NCBI RefSeq assembly: GCF_030157465.1
Contig: NZ_JAOAUU010000018.1
Span: 10,504-74,503 of the forward strand
Length of the DNA stretch: 64,000 nucleotides
Direction: 5' to 3'
Source: Zoogloea sp.
GTDB taxonomy: Bacteria > Pseudomonadota > Gammaproteobacteria > Burkholderiales > Rhodocyclaceae
The position numbers and the translations under genes are program-made. This document shows positions 1-7,600 of this stretch, in pieces. Within the stretch, counting starts at the first letter, position 1; every line of letters starts with the position of its first letter. Below the pieces are notes generated by a model. The model did not search any database. It was not told where the DNA came from and saw only the letters and a list, made by a program, of their open reading frames with translations.

Positions 1-3000
1 GCGTGAAGGTGTTGACCGGCTCTTCGCCGTAGGCCGCAGGCGTGCCGTCCAGCTCCGGGGTGACGTTGATCGTCAGCTGGTTCGGCGTGCTCGATGCGCC
101 GTCGCCGTCCGAGATGCGCAGGGCCAGCGTGCGGCTGGCGTTGGGGCTCGAGTCGGTGTTGGCGTAGCCCAGGTGCTGCACCAGCGCTTCGACGGCGTCC
201 GGCGTGGCCGCCGTGCTGGTGAAGTCGATGCGCAGGGCGCTGCCGTTGGTACCACCGGTGAGCGTGCCGATGGCGTTGCCCGCGTAGCTCACCACGTTGC
301 CCGCGACGCTGATCGGCCCTTCGCTGACGACGCCCAGTTGGTCTTCGCTGGCTCCGCCACTGGTGAAGTTCAGGTCGAGCCGGCCGCCGGCAAAGTTCGC
401 CGAGTCGGTGTCGCTGAGGCTCACCGCGCCGTCGATGATCCGCAGGCCGGCGTTGACGGCGTTCTCGTTGAAGGTGACGGTGCCGCTGAAGTCGGAGAGG
501 TCCGGCCGGGCTTGGCGCGGCAGTTCCGCGGTGTCGCCAAAGACCCGCTGGAAGATGCCGCTGCCGCTGCCGTCCGAATGATTGTCAGCCTGCCAGGCGA
601 CCACGAAGTTGCCGTTGCCCAGATCAGCAATGGCCGGGGCCGAGTCGCCCCGATAGACCCCGGCCGTGCCGCCGTTCACGCGCCGGTCGCCGTCCACCGG
701 CTGGCCGCTGGCGTCGAATTCGCGCAGGTAGACGTCGCCCCAGTAGTCACCCGTGTCGTTGTAGAAGGCGACCACGAAGCCGCCCGTGGCGAGGCCGCTG
801 ACCTTGGCCTGGTATTGGGCGCCGTTGGTGTTTTCGTTCACCTGGAGCGCATCGCCCACCGCCGCGCCGTTCAGGTCGTAGCGCTGGGCGAAGGTGGCGT
901 AGCTGGAGCCGTCGAGCCCGTTGTGGTCTTCCCAGACGACGACGAAGCCGCCATCGGCGAGGGTTGCCACGTCGGGGTTGTACTGCGTGCCGGTGGTGGT
1001 GGTGTTGACCTGGAAGGTGTCGCCAAAGCCGCCCGCTGCGCTGTAGGTGCGCCCGAAGACGCCCCAGCCGCTGCCGTCGTTGCCGTTGCTGTCGCGCCAC
1101 ACGATGACGAGATCGCCGTTGGCGTGGGCGGCGATGCGCGGCAGGTCCTGGCCCCCCGGCTGTGCGTCACTGGTGCCCGGCGTGACGCTGACCCGTTGCT
1201 GCGGGGTGCCTTGCACGTTGCCGGCGTTGTCGTAGCGGGTCAGGTAGATGTCGTGGCCGTTGCCGCCGGCCACGTAGCTATCGGACGACCAGGCCACCGC
1301 GAAACCGTCGGTGTAGCTGGCCACGACGCCGTGGAACTGGGTGCTTTCGGTGGTGGTGTTCACCACGATCGGGCTGCCCGCCGTCGAGCCGTCGGCGTTG
1401 TAGCGCTGGGCGAACACGCCCCAGCCCCAGCCGCTGCCTTCGTGGCTGCTGTCGTCCTGCCAGGTGATCACGTAGCCGCCGTTCGAGAGGCCCGCGACTT
1501 GCGGGTAGCTTTGCTCGCCGGCCGTAATCGTGTTGACGCGGAACTCAGGGCCCACCGCTTCGCCCGAGGCGGTGTAGCGCTGGGCGTAGGTGCCCCAGGT
1601 CGAGGTGTCCTGGAGGTAGGAGTTCCACGCGATCACGTAGCCGCCGTCCGTCAGCCGGCCGATCGCCGGGTTGCTCTGGTCGCTGGGCGTGAAGGTGTTG
1701 ACCGGCTCTTCGCCGTAGGCCGCAGGCGTGCCGTCCAGCTCGCGTGTCACGTTGATCGTGACCAGCCCCGCCGCCGTGGAGGCGCCATGACCATCCTCGA
1801 TCCGTACGCCCACCTGACGGCTGGCCTGCGGACTGAACGCGCTGTTGCCATAGGCGATGTTCTGGACCAGCGCCTCGATCGCATCGGTCGACGCCGCCGC
1901 GTTGAGCGTAACGGTCAGGTTTCCGCCGTTGCCGCCACCGGATACCGAGCCGATATCCACACCGCCATAGGAAACCGTGCTGCCCGCCACTCCGATCTGG
2001 CCAAAAGCACTGCCCTGGTTGCGGATCGACAACTGATCCTCCACACCGCCGCCACTGGCGAAGAAAACCGTGACCACGCCACCATCGAAACTGGCACCGT
2101 CCGCAGCAGTGAAGCTGACGAAGCTATCGAGAACCTGAGGGGTGGTATTGACGAGGTTTTCGCCGAAGGTCACGCTGCCGCCGAAATCGGCGAGGGTTGG
2201 CGCCGCCGGGCGTACCAGCTCGGCGGCGCTGCCGAAGAGTTGCTGGTAGACCCCGGAAGAAGATCCGTCCTGGTCATCCGAACGCCAGGCCACGATGAAG
2301 TTGTCACTGCCGATATGCGCCACCGTCGGCTCGTACTGGTAGTAGGCCGCACCGGGTGTATTGACGCGCACTTCGCCACCCGCGGGCGTGCCGTCCGCCT
2401 GGTATTCGCGCACGTAAACGTCGGCGTAAGTGCCGGCAGAGCCCCAGCTTTCGTTATACCAGCTGACCACAAAGCCGCCGTTGGCCAGGGCAGAAACCTC
2501 CGGCTGATACTGGTTGCCGCCAGTGCTCTCGTTGATCAGAAACTCGCCGCCAAGCTTCACGCCCGATGCGTCGAAGCGCTGGGCATAAACGCCGTTGGCG
2601 GAACCGTCGTGCCCGCTGTCGTCCGCCCACACAACGACAAAACCGCCGCCGGCGAGCGTAACCACATGGGGGTCGTACTGGCTGGACGTGGTTGTGGTGT
2701 TGACGGCAAACTCGCCGCCCGCCTTGTTGCCGCTGGCGTCGAAGCGCTGGCCGTACACCCCGGCACCGCTGCCATCCTGATAATCGGAGCGCCAGACGAT
2801 GACGAAAGAGCCGTCGGTGAAGGTGGACACCCTGGGCTCGTACTGGTCATAGGTTGCCGACGTGTTGACCGGGAACTCGCTGCCCAGCGGGCTGCCGTCG
2901 TTGCTGTAACGCTGGGCATAGATGCCGGTGCCGCTGCCGTCCTGGTAACGGGAAAACCACGTGGCGACAAAGCCTCCGTCGAAGGCTGCGAGCGCGGGAT

Positions 3001-3388
3001 GGTTCTGGTCGTAGTCGGTGTAGGTGTTGATCCGGAACTGGCTGCCCTGGGCAAGGCCGGAGGCGTCGAAGCGCTGGGCATAGACACCCGAGCTGCTGCC
3101 GTCGCCGTTCTGGTCGGTCCAGGCAATGGCAAAGCCGCCGTCGGACAAGCCGACAATGGCCGGATTGGTCTGGTCTCCTGATCTTTGGGTATTGACCCGG
3201 AACTCGGCACCGACCGCGCTCCCGGAGGCGTTGTAACGCTGCGCGTAAATTCCATCGACAGAACCATCCTGGCCTCTGGACACCCACGTCAATACATAAC
3301 CGCCACCTGTAAGTCCAGCTGCCTGCGGGCTGTATTGGTAGTCATTCGTGTAGTAATTAACGCGCCCTTCACCGTAAACCGCAGCCAT
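1..3388 (-). CDS. Giant repetitive secreted protein, N-terminal part (partial)
   Basis: An open frame reads leftwards from an ATG at 3388 (preceded by GGGGATA) and is still open at base 1, so about 1,129 residues of the N-terminal part are visible. There is no Sec signal peptide. The protein begins with about seven tandem units of roughly 55 residues, with a recurring core like GVYAQRFDASG followed by a VNT-type strand and a QxxPxV...GGFVVxW stretch. A cadherin/Ig-like domain of about 140 residues follows (around 2210-1790), then a second set of 55-residue units and a second cadherin-like domain. The whole pattern repeats with a period of exactly 562 codons. Such proteins are known as RTX/VCBS-type adhesins or hemolysin-like calcium-binding proteins exported by type I secretion through a C-terminal signal. 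That end lies outside the window, so secretion route and function are inferred. Confidence 0.8.
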   Translation of the reverse strand, partial: MAAVYGEGRVNYYTNDYQYSPQAAGLTGGGYVLTWVSRGQDGSVDGIYAQRYNASGSAVGAEFRVNTQRSGDQTNPAIVGLSDGGFAIAWTDQNGDGSSSGVYAQRFDASGLAQGSQFRINTYTDYDQNHPALAAFDGGFVATWFSRYQDGSGTGIYAQRYSNDGSPLGSEFPVNTSATYDQYEPRVSTFTDGSFVIVWRSDYQDGSGAGVYGQRFDASGNKAGGEFAVNTTTTSSQYDPHVVTLAGGGFVVVWADDSGHDGSANGVYAQRFDASGVKLGGEFLINESTGGNQYQPEVSALANGGFVVSWYNESWGSAGTYADVYVREYQADGTPAGGEVRVNTPGAAYYQYEPTVAHIGSDNFIVAWRSDDQDGSSSGVYQQLFGSAAELVRPAAPTLADFGGSVTFGENLVNTTPQVLDSFVSFTAADGASFDGGVVTVFFASGGGVEDQLSIRNQGSAFGQIGVAGSTVSYGGVDIGSVSGGGNGGNLTVTLNAAASTDAIEALVQNIAYGNSAFSPQASRQVGVRIEDGHGASTAAGLVTINVTRELDGTPAAYGEEPVNTFTPSDQSNPAIGRLTDGGYVIAWNSYLQDTSTWGTYAQRYTASGEAVGPEFRVNTITAGEQSYPQVAGLSNGGYVITWQDDSSHEGSGWGWGVFAQRYNADGSTAGSPIVVNTTTESTQFHGVVASYTDGFAVAWSSDSYVAGGNGHDIYLTRYDNAGNVQGTPQQRVSVTPGTSDAQPGGQDLPRIAAHANGDLVIVWRDSNGNDGSGWGVFGRTYSAAGGFGDTFQVNTTTTGTQYNPDVATLADGGFVVVWEDHNGLDGSSYATFAQRYDLNGAAVGDALQVNENTNGAQYQAKVSGLATGGFVVAFYNDTGDYWGDVYLREFDASGQPVDGDRRVNGGTAGVYRGDSAPAIADLGNGNFVVAWQADNHSDGSGSGIFQRVFGDTAELPRQARPDLSDFSGTVTFNENAVNAGLRIIDGAVSLSDTDSANFAGGRLDLNFTSGGASEDQLGVVSEGPISVAGNVVSYAGNAIGTLTGGTNGSALRIDFTSTAATPDAVEALVQHLGYANTDSSPNASRTLALRISDGDGASSTPNQLTINVTPELDGTPAAYGEEPVNTFT
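1687..1741. repeat. Second copy of a 55-bp perfect repeat inside the giant gene
   Basis: Bases 1-55 and 1687-1741 are identical. The offset of 1,686 bp is 562 codons, so the repeat preserves the reading frame and marks a superunit made of several 55-residue repeats plus one cadherin-like domain. The DNA-level identity suggests recent duplication or gene conversion. Confidence 0.9.
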
Positions 3389-3712
3389 TTTTATCCCCTT
3401 ACCGTTATGTGGCTCCAGGCAACGGCCCGCAAGCCTTATTCAGGGAGATTTCAGCAACTTCCATACCTGTTAAAAAAATAAATAAAAACAATTGGTTAAA
3501 AAACTTAAATCTTTATTTGTAAAAAAATCTGACAAACGACACGCCCAAAGCACTTTGCCTACGGCACTCGACCGTCACCCACCGGAGACGCTCCATGGAC
3601 GGGACTGCCCGGAGCGAAGCTCATGAGGAAAGGCAAGGGCCATCCTTGCGCAAAACCGCTGTAACGCAGGGCACGTAAGTTCGGGGGCTTCCTCAACCTT
3701 ACGGGCCTGCCC
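3389..3712. other. Divergent intergenic region with an AT-rich patch
   Basis: These 324 bases separate the leftward giant gene from the rightward phytase-like gene. Bases 3466-3540 are strikingly A/T-rich (runs of A and T, TAAATAAAAA) within a GC-rich chromosome and probably hold the promoter of the giant gene. They may also bind an H-NS-like protein. The GC-rich half near 3545-3705 has several short inverted repeats, but I recognise no riboswitch there and no gene. Confidence 0.6.
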
Positions 3713-5083
3713 ATGATCAAGAAGCCTTCTGCGCTCATCGCCCTGGCGATTGCCGCGCTCGCCCCCGCCGTATCCCACGCCGACCAGGCCTTCCCCGCCA
3801 CGCTTGCCGGGCATGCCTTTTTGCCGGCCGCCACCTTCCTGGCGGCACCCAAGGACGCCCCGGCGAGCCTGGCCGTTTCGGGAAAATACACGGCCGCCGA
3901 CGCCCGTCGGGTCGAGGCTGCGGGCAGCCTTCCGGGCCACTCCTATCTGTCGGACAAAGCCGCCCCGCGCCCGACCAATGTGTCCCTGCCCTTCAAGGGG
4001 CAGCCGGTGCAGGGCTTCTCGGGCATCAAGAGCGACGGCGCTGGCCGGTACTGGGTGCTGCAGGACAACGGCTACGGCGCACGCAACAACAGCGCCGACG
4101 CCATGCTGATGTTCCACCGCGTCAAACCGGACTGGCAGAAGGGTGGCGTCAAGCTGGAACAGACGTCTTTCCTTCACGACCCGGACCGCAAGCTTCCGTT
4201 TCTGATCGTCAATGAAGGCACCCGGAAGCGCTACCTCACCGGCGCCGATCTGGACATCGAATCCATCCAGCCCATCGGCGATGCGATCTGGCTGGGCGAC
4301 GAGCTGGGCCCGTATCTGATCAAGACCGACCGCAAGGGCAAGGTTCTGGCGGTGTTCGAAACCCGGGTGGACGGCAAGGTGCTCAAGTCGCCGGACCACT
4401 TCAGTGTGACCACGCCGGCCACCTCCGGCCAGTTCAACACCGTGGCCCGCCGCTCCCGCGGCTACGAGGGCATGGCCGCGTCGAAGGATGGCCAGTTTCT
4501 CTACCCGATGCTCGAAGGCCCGCTGTGGAACGCGGAAGACAAGAAGTGGGAGCACAAGGACGGCCGGGAATACCTGCGCATCCTCGAATTCAGCGTGGCC
4601 AAGGGCGAATGGACCGGCCGCTCGTGGAAATACGCCCTCGAGCAGAACGGCAACAACATCGGCGACTTCAACATGATCGACGCCGACACCGGCCTGATCA
4701 TCGAACGGGACAACGGCGAGGGCCTCCCCGAGCACGCCTGTAACGGCCCGGCCCGGCCGGACTGCCAGAACGTGCCGGCGAAGTTCAAGCGCGTCTACAA
4801 GATCAGCCTCAAGGACACCGACGCGGACGGCTTTGCGAAGAAGATCGGCTACATCGACCTGCTGGACATCCAGGACCCGCAGCACCTGGCCCGCCGCGGC
4901 GGCAAGGACGGCAAGTTCAGCTTTCCCTTCGTGACCATCGAGGACGTGGACGTGGTGGATGGCGAGCACATCATCGTCGCCAACGACAACAACCTGCCCT
5001 ACTCCGCTGCCCGCCAGCCCAACCTGCAGGACGACAACGAGTTCATCCTGCTGCACGTGCCCGAGCTGCTCAAGGCTCGCTGA
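3713..5083 (+). CDS. Esterase-like activity of phytase family protein, exported
   Basis: A 456-residue protein with a clear Sec signal peptide (Lys-rich start, hydrophobic core, cleavage likely after SHA near residue 23). The mature part resembles the phytase-like/esterase-like beta-propeller family. It has family-type stretches such as GFSGIKSDGAGRYWVLQDNG (about residues 101-120), SRGYEGMAASKDG and the C-terminal IEDVDVVDGEHIIVANDNN, which holds acidic residues suited to metal binding. These proteins act outside the cytoplasm and are thought to hydrolyse phosphate or ester bonds; the substrate is unknown. A histidine phosphatase gene follows after 12 bases, so both are probably co-transcribed and may act on the same phosphorylated compounds. 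The start lacks a strong ribosome binding site, but the signal peptide fixes it well. Confidence 0.82.
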   Translation: MIKKPSALIALAIAALAPAVSHADQAFPATLAGHAFLPAATFLAAPKDAPASLAVSGKYTAADARRVEAAGSLPGHSYLSDKAAPRPTNVSLPFKGQPVQGFSGIKSDGAGRYWVLQDNGYGARNNSADAMLMFHRVKPDWQKGGVKLEQTSFLHDPDRKLPFLIVNEGTRKRYLTGADLDIESIQPIGDAIWLGDELGPYLIKTDRKGKVLAVFETRVDGKVLKSPDHFSVTTPATSGQFNTVARRSRGYEGMAASKDGQFLYPMLEGPLWNAEDKKWEHKDGREYLRILEFSVAKGEWTGRSWKYALEQNGNNIGDFNMIDADTGLIIERDNGEGLPEHACNGPARPDCQNVPAKFKRVYKISLKDTDADGFAKKIGYIDLLDIQDPQHLARRGGKDGKFSFPFVTIEDVDVVDGEHIIVANDNNLPYSAARQPNLQDDNEFILLHVPELLKAR

Positions 5084-5095
5084 TCAGGATTCGCC

Positions 5096-5785
5096 ATGCC
5101 AACCATCAATCTCAAAAAGCTGGCCGGCGCGCTGGCGCTGGCCGCCGTGGCCGTCGTGGCCCACGCCGAAGAGGCCGTGCTGGACATCTACCTGGCCCGC
5201 CACGGCCAGACCGCCTGGAACCTGGAAAAACGCCTGCAGGGCGCAACCGACAACGTGCTCAACGAAACCGGCAAGGGCCAGGCGCGCCAGCTGGGCGACA
5301 CGCTGAAGGGCGTCGGCTTTTCGGCGGTGTATGCCAGCAGCCTCGCCCGCGCCCGTGAAACAGCCACCCTCGCGGCGCCCGGGGTCACCCACACGCCGCT
5401 GCCGGCGCTGGCCGAGCGCAGCTTCGGCAAGTTCGAAGGCATGTTCGAGGATGGCCGCGATGCCAGCCTCGGCGCTGAGTTCAAGGCCCGCGCCAGCAAC
5501 CCGGACGACACCCTGGACGGCGGGGAATCCCTCAACAGCCAGGCCCGCCGGGTAGCCCAGGCCGTCGAGCAGATCCGCAGCACCCATAAAAAGGGCAGCG
5601 TGCTGGTTGTCAGCCACGGGGGCGTGACGCCGCTGATCCTCGCCCACCTGCTCCAGCTGCCGGCCAGCGAAGCCGCCACGCGCGTCAAACAGGCCAACGA
5701 CGAGGTGTACCTGGTCCGGATCCGCGGCCAGCAGCCCGTCCAGACCTGGAAGCTGATTGGCAAGGACGCGCTGGAGCAACTCTGA
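5096..5785 (+). CDS. Exported histidine phosphatase family protein
   Basis: A 229-residue protein with a signal peptide (cleavage likely after AHA at residue 24) followed at once by the phosphohistidine signature RHGQT at residues 35-39. The second catalytic histidine is in VVSHGGVTPL in the C-terminal half, and the acid residue follows in SFGKFEG. This is the phosphoglycerate-mutase-like fold. Most such cytoplasmic enzymes are mutases or SixA/CobC-type phosphatases; an exported version is more likely a general periplasmic phosphomonoesterase. AGGA lies six bases before the ATG. The gene sits 12 bases after the phytase-like gene, which makes a two-gene exported phosphatase unit. Substrate not determined. 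Confidence 0.85.
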   Translation: MPTINLKKLAGALALAAVAVVAHAEEAVLDIYLARHGQTAWNLEKRLQGATDNVLNETGKGQARQLGDTLKGVGFSAVYASSLARARETATLAAPGVTHTPLPALAERSFGKFEGMFEDGRDASLGAEFKARASNPDDTLDGGESLNSQARRVAQAVEQIRSTHKKGSVLVVSHGGVTPLILAHLLQLPASEAATRVKQANDEVYLVRIRGQQPVQTWKLIGKDALEQL

Positions 5786-5802
5786 CGCTGTTCATTACCG
5801 CG

Positions 5803-5829
5803 CGGGCGGGGGCATTCACACCCCGCCCG
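5803..5829 (+). terminator. Hairpin after the phosphatase pair
   Basis: CGGGCGGGG and CCCCGCCCG form a perfect 9-bp stem around a 9-base loop, 18 bases after the stop codon. There is no T-run, so it is either a weak terminator or a 3'-end stabilising hairpin. Confidence 0.5.
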
Positions 5830-5870
5830 TGATAGACGCACCGCCGCTTCTCGCGTAGGATCGCGGCCGT

Positions 5871-6010
5871 CATTGGGGAGTAGCCGCCCTTCTTTCGAAG
5901 GGGCTTGCGTCAACATACTTGGCCAGTCCGGCCATGGCGCAGGCAGTTTCTGAACCTGGCAAGACCTTTGACCACCTCGCCTCCGGAGTGGCCGGAGAGG
6001 CGTCGTGGTC
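5871..6010 (+). promoter_or_regulatory. yybP-ykoY manganese riboswitch
   Basis: The conserved aptamer pieces occur in the right order: GGGGAGTAGCC (from 5876), GTCAACATACTTGG (5909 on) and CTGGCAAGACC (5956 on). This is the pattern of the Mn2+-sensing yybP-ykoY class known upstream of alx and mntP. After the aptamer comes a long hairpin: GACCAC (5970-5975) pairs with GTGGTC (6005-6010), and CGCCTCCGG (5978-5986) with CCGGAGAGGCG (5992-6002). It lies just ahead of the AGGAA ribosome binding site at 6029. The hairpin lacks a T-run, so control is probably at translation start or by Rho. Aptamer limits are approximate. Confidence 0.9.
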
Positions 6011-6039
6011 ATTCGTCCATGTCCGGCCAGGAAATCAAA

Positions 6040-6615
6040 ATGGAAGCCTTCCTCGTATCCACGGGCATCGTCGCCCTCGCTGAAATCGGCGACAAGACGC
6101 AACTTCTCGCTTTCATACTCGCCGCCAAGTTTCGCAAGCCGGTGCCGATCATCATCGGAATCCTGATTGCCACGCTGGCCAACCACGGCTTCGCCGGTGC
6201 GGTTGGCGCGTGGGTCACGACGCTCCTCGGCCCCGAAACCCTGCGCTGGGTGCTCGGCGTGTCCTTCATCGGCATGGCCATCTGGACGCTCGTCCCCGAC
6301 AAGCTCGATGAAGACGACGCCAAGCTGGCCCAGCTCGGAGTGTTCGGCACCACGCTGGTCGCGTTCTTCCTGGCCGAGATGGGCGACAAGACCCAGATCG
6401 CCACCATCGCGCTGGCCGCCCAGTACCAGAGCCTGGCGATGGTCGTGGCCGGCACCACCCTGGGCATGATGCTGGCCAACGTGCCGGCGGTGATCCTGGG
6501 CGACCGCATTGCCAACCGGATTCCGGTGCGCCTGGTGCATGGCATCGCCGCGGCAATTTTTGCGGTTCTCGGCGTCGCCACGCTGCTCGGAGCCGGCGAG
6601 AGCCTGGGGTTCTGA
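6040..6615 (+). CDS. GDT1/TMEM165 (UPF0016) family Mn2+ exporter, MntX-like
   Basis: A 191-residue membrane protein with two copies of the family signature E-x-G-D-K-T-Q: AEIGDKTQLLAFILA in the N-terminal half and AEMGDKTQIATIAL in the C-terminal half, each in a predicted transmembrane helix. This two-fold design is the hallmark of GDT1/UPF0016 cation exporters; bacterial members are linked to manganese export. The manganese riboswitch directly upstream supports this role. An open frame extends further 5', but those codons lie inside the riboswitch. AGGAA at 6029-6033, six bases before the ATG at 6040, decides the start, and the length is then typical for the family. A CDF transporter gene follows 43 bases later and is probably on the same transcript. 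Confidence 0.9.
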   Translation: MEAFLVSTGIVALAEIGDKTQLLAFILAAKFRKPVPIIIGILIATLANHGFAGAVGAWVTTLLGPETLRWVLGVSFIGMAIWTLVPDKLDEDDAKLAQLGVFGTTLVAFFLAEMGDKTQIATIALAAQYQSLAMVVAGTTLGMMLANVPAVILGDRIANRIPVRLVHGIAAAIFAVLGVATLLGAGESLGF

Positions 6616-6658
6616 GGCGCGCCCCACCCAAAACCCACTGCAAGCAAGGACAAACCCG

Positions 6659-7600
6659 ATGAGTGACCTGAGAGAACTGGCCGAGCTGGACAGCGACGAC
6701 GCCAGCCCGGAGCGAGAGGCCGCCACCAAGCGCAGCACCTGGATCAGCGTGATCGTGAACATCGTGCTGACCGTGACCCAGGTGGCTGCCGGTGTGCTGT
6801 CCGGCTCCCAGGGCCTGATCGCCGACGGTGTGCATTCGCTGTCCGATCTGATCGCCGACTTCGTGGTGCTGCTGGCCGTGCATCACAGCAAGAAGGCGCC
6901 GGACGAGGACCACCACTACGGCCACCAGCGCTACGAAAACGCCGCCTCCATGGTGCTGGGCGGCCTGCTGCTGGCGGTCGGAATCGGCATGGTGTGGTCG
7001 GCGGTTCACAAACTGCAGACGCCCGAGTCGATTCCCACCGTGCACCTGCTGGCCCTGTGGGTGGCCCTGGGCGCGCTGATCGCCAAGGAGTTGCTGTTCC
7101 GCTACATGCTGGCGGTGGCCGAGCGGGTGCGCTCCAGCATGCTGGTCGCCAACGCCTGGCACGCCCGCTCCGACGCCGCCTCGTCCCTGGTCGTGGGCAT
7201 CGGCATCGCCGGCAACTTGCTGGGCTTTGCGCTGCTCGACCCGATCGCCGCGCTGATCGTCGGCTGCATGGTCAGCAAGATGGGCTGGAGTTTTCTGTGG
7301 GATGCCCTGCACGACCTCACCGACCGCGCCGCCAACGAAGAGCAGATCGCCGCGATCTCCGCCGAAATCCTCGCCACGCCGGGCGTGCTGGGCCTGCATG
7401 AACTGAAGACCCGCAAGACCGGCGACATGATCCTGGCGGACGTTCATCTCGAGATCGACGGCAGCCTCAGCGTTACCGAGGGGCACGACATTGCCGAGCT
7501 GGCCCGCATCAACGTGATGACCCGGCACCCGGTTCTGTATCTCCTGGTCCACGTGGACCCGGTTATTCCCCCGGTGCCCGACTGCCCGCGTGGGGCGTAA
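6659..7600 (+). CDS. Cation diffusion facilitator family metal transporter
   Basis: A 313-residue protein with about six membrane helices and a cytoplasmic C-terminal domain, as in FieF/ZitB-type exporters, which exchange a divalent metal for protons. The two metal-site motifs are HSLSD in helix 2 (within IADGVHSLSDLIAD) and HARSD in helix 5 (within AWHARSDAASS). Both are HxxxD, the arrangement usual for zinc transporters rather than the DxxxD of manganese CDFs. It follows the riboswitch-controlled Mn exporter by 43 bases, so the actual metal cannot be read from sequence alone: context suggests Mn, the motif suggests Zn. The last 38 bases overlap the 3' end of the convergent ABC1 kinase gene. 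Confidence 0.88.
   Translation: MSDLRELAELDSDDASPEREAATKRSTWISVIVNIVLTVTQVAAGVLSGSQGLIADGVHSLSDLIADFVVLLAVHHSKKAPDEDHHYGHQRYENAASMVLGGLLLAVGIGMVWSAVHKLQTPESIPTVHLLALWVALGALIAKELLFRYMLAVAERVRSSMLVANAWHARSDAASSLVVGIGIAGNLLGFALLDPIAALIVGCMVSKMGWSFLWDALHDLTDRAANEEQIAAISAEILATPGVLGLHELKTRKTGDMILADVHLEIDGSLSVTEGHDIAELARINVMTRHPVLYLLVHVDPVIPPVPDCPRGA

Noticed and set aside
173-3181. A 1,002-codon open frame on the plus strand opposite the giant gene
   Set aside because: It is the antisense of a repetitive GC-rich gene; its product is a Val/Ala/Gly/Arg-rich string without domains, while the minus frame gives clear, regular protein repeats.
3545-3712. Possible riboswitch upstream of the phytase-like gene
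   Set aside because: Some inverted repeats, but no match to a class I know.
5905-6039. Longer N-terminus for the Mn exporter
   Set aside because: Those codons lie in the riboswitch aptamer and its expression hairpin; AGGAA at the right distance supports the start at 6040.
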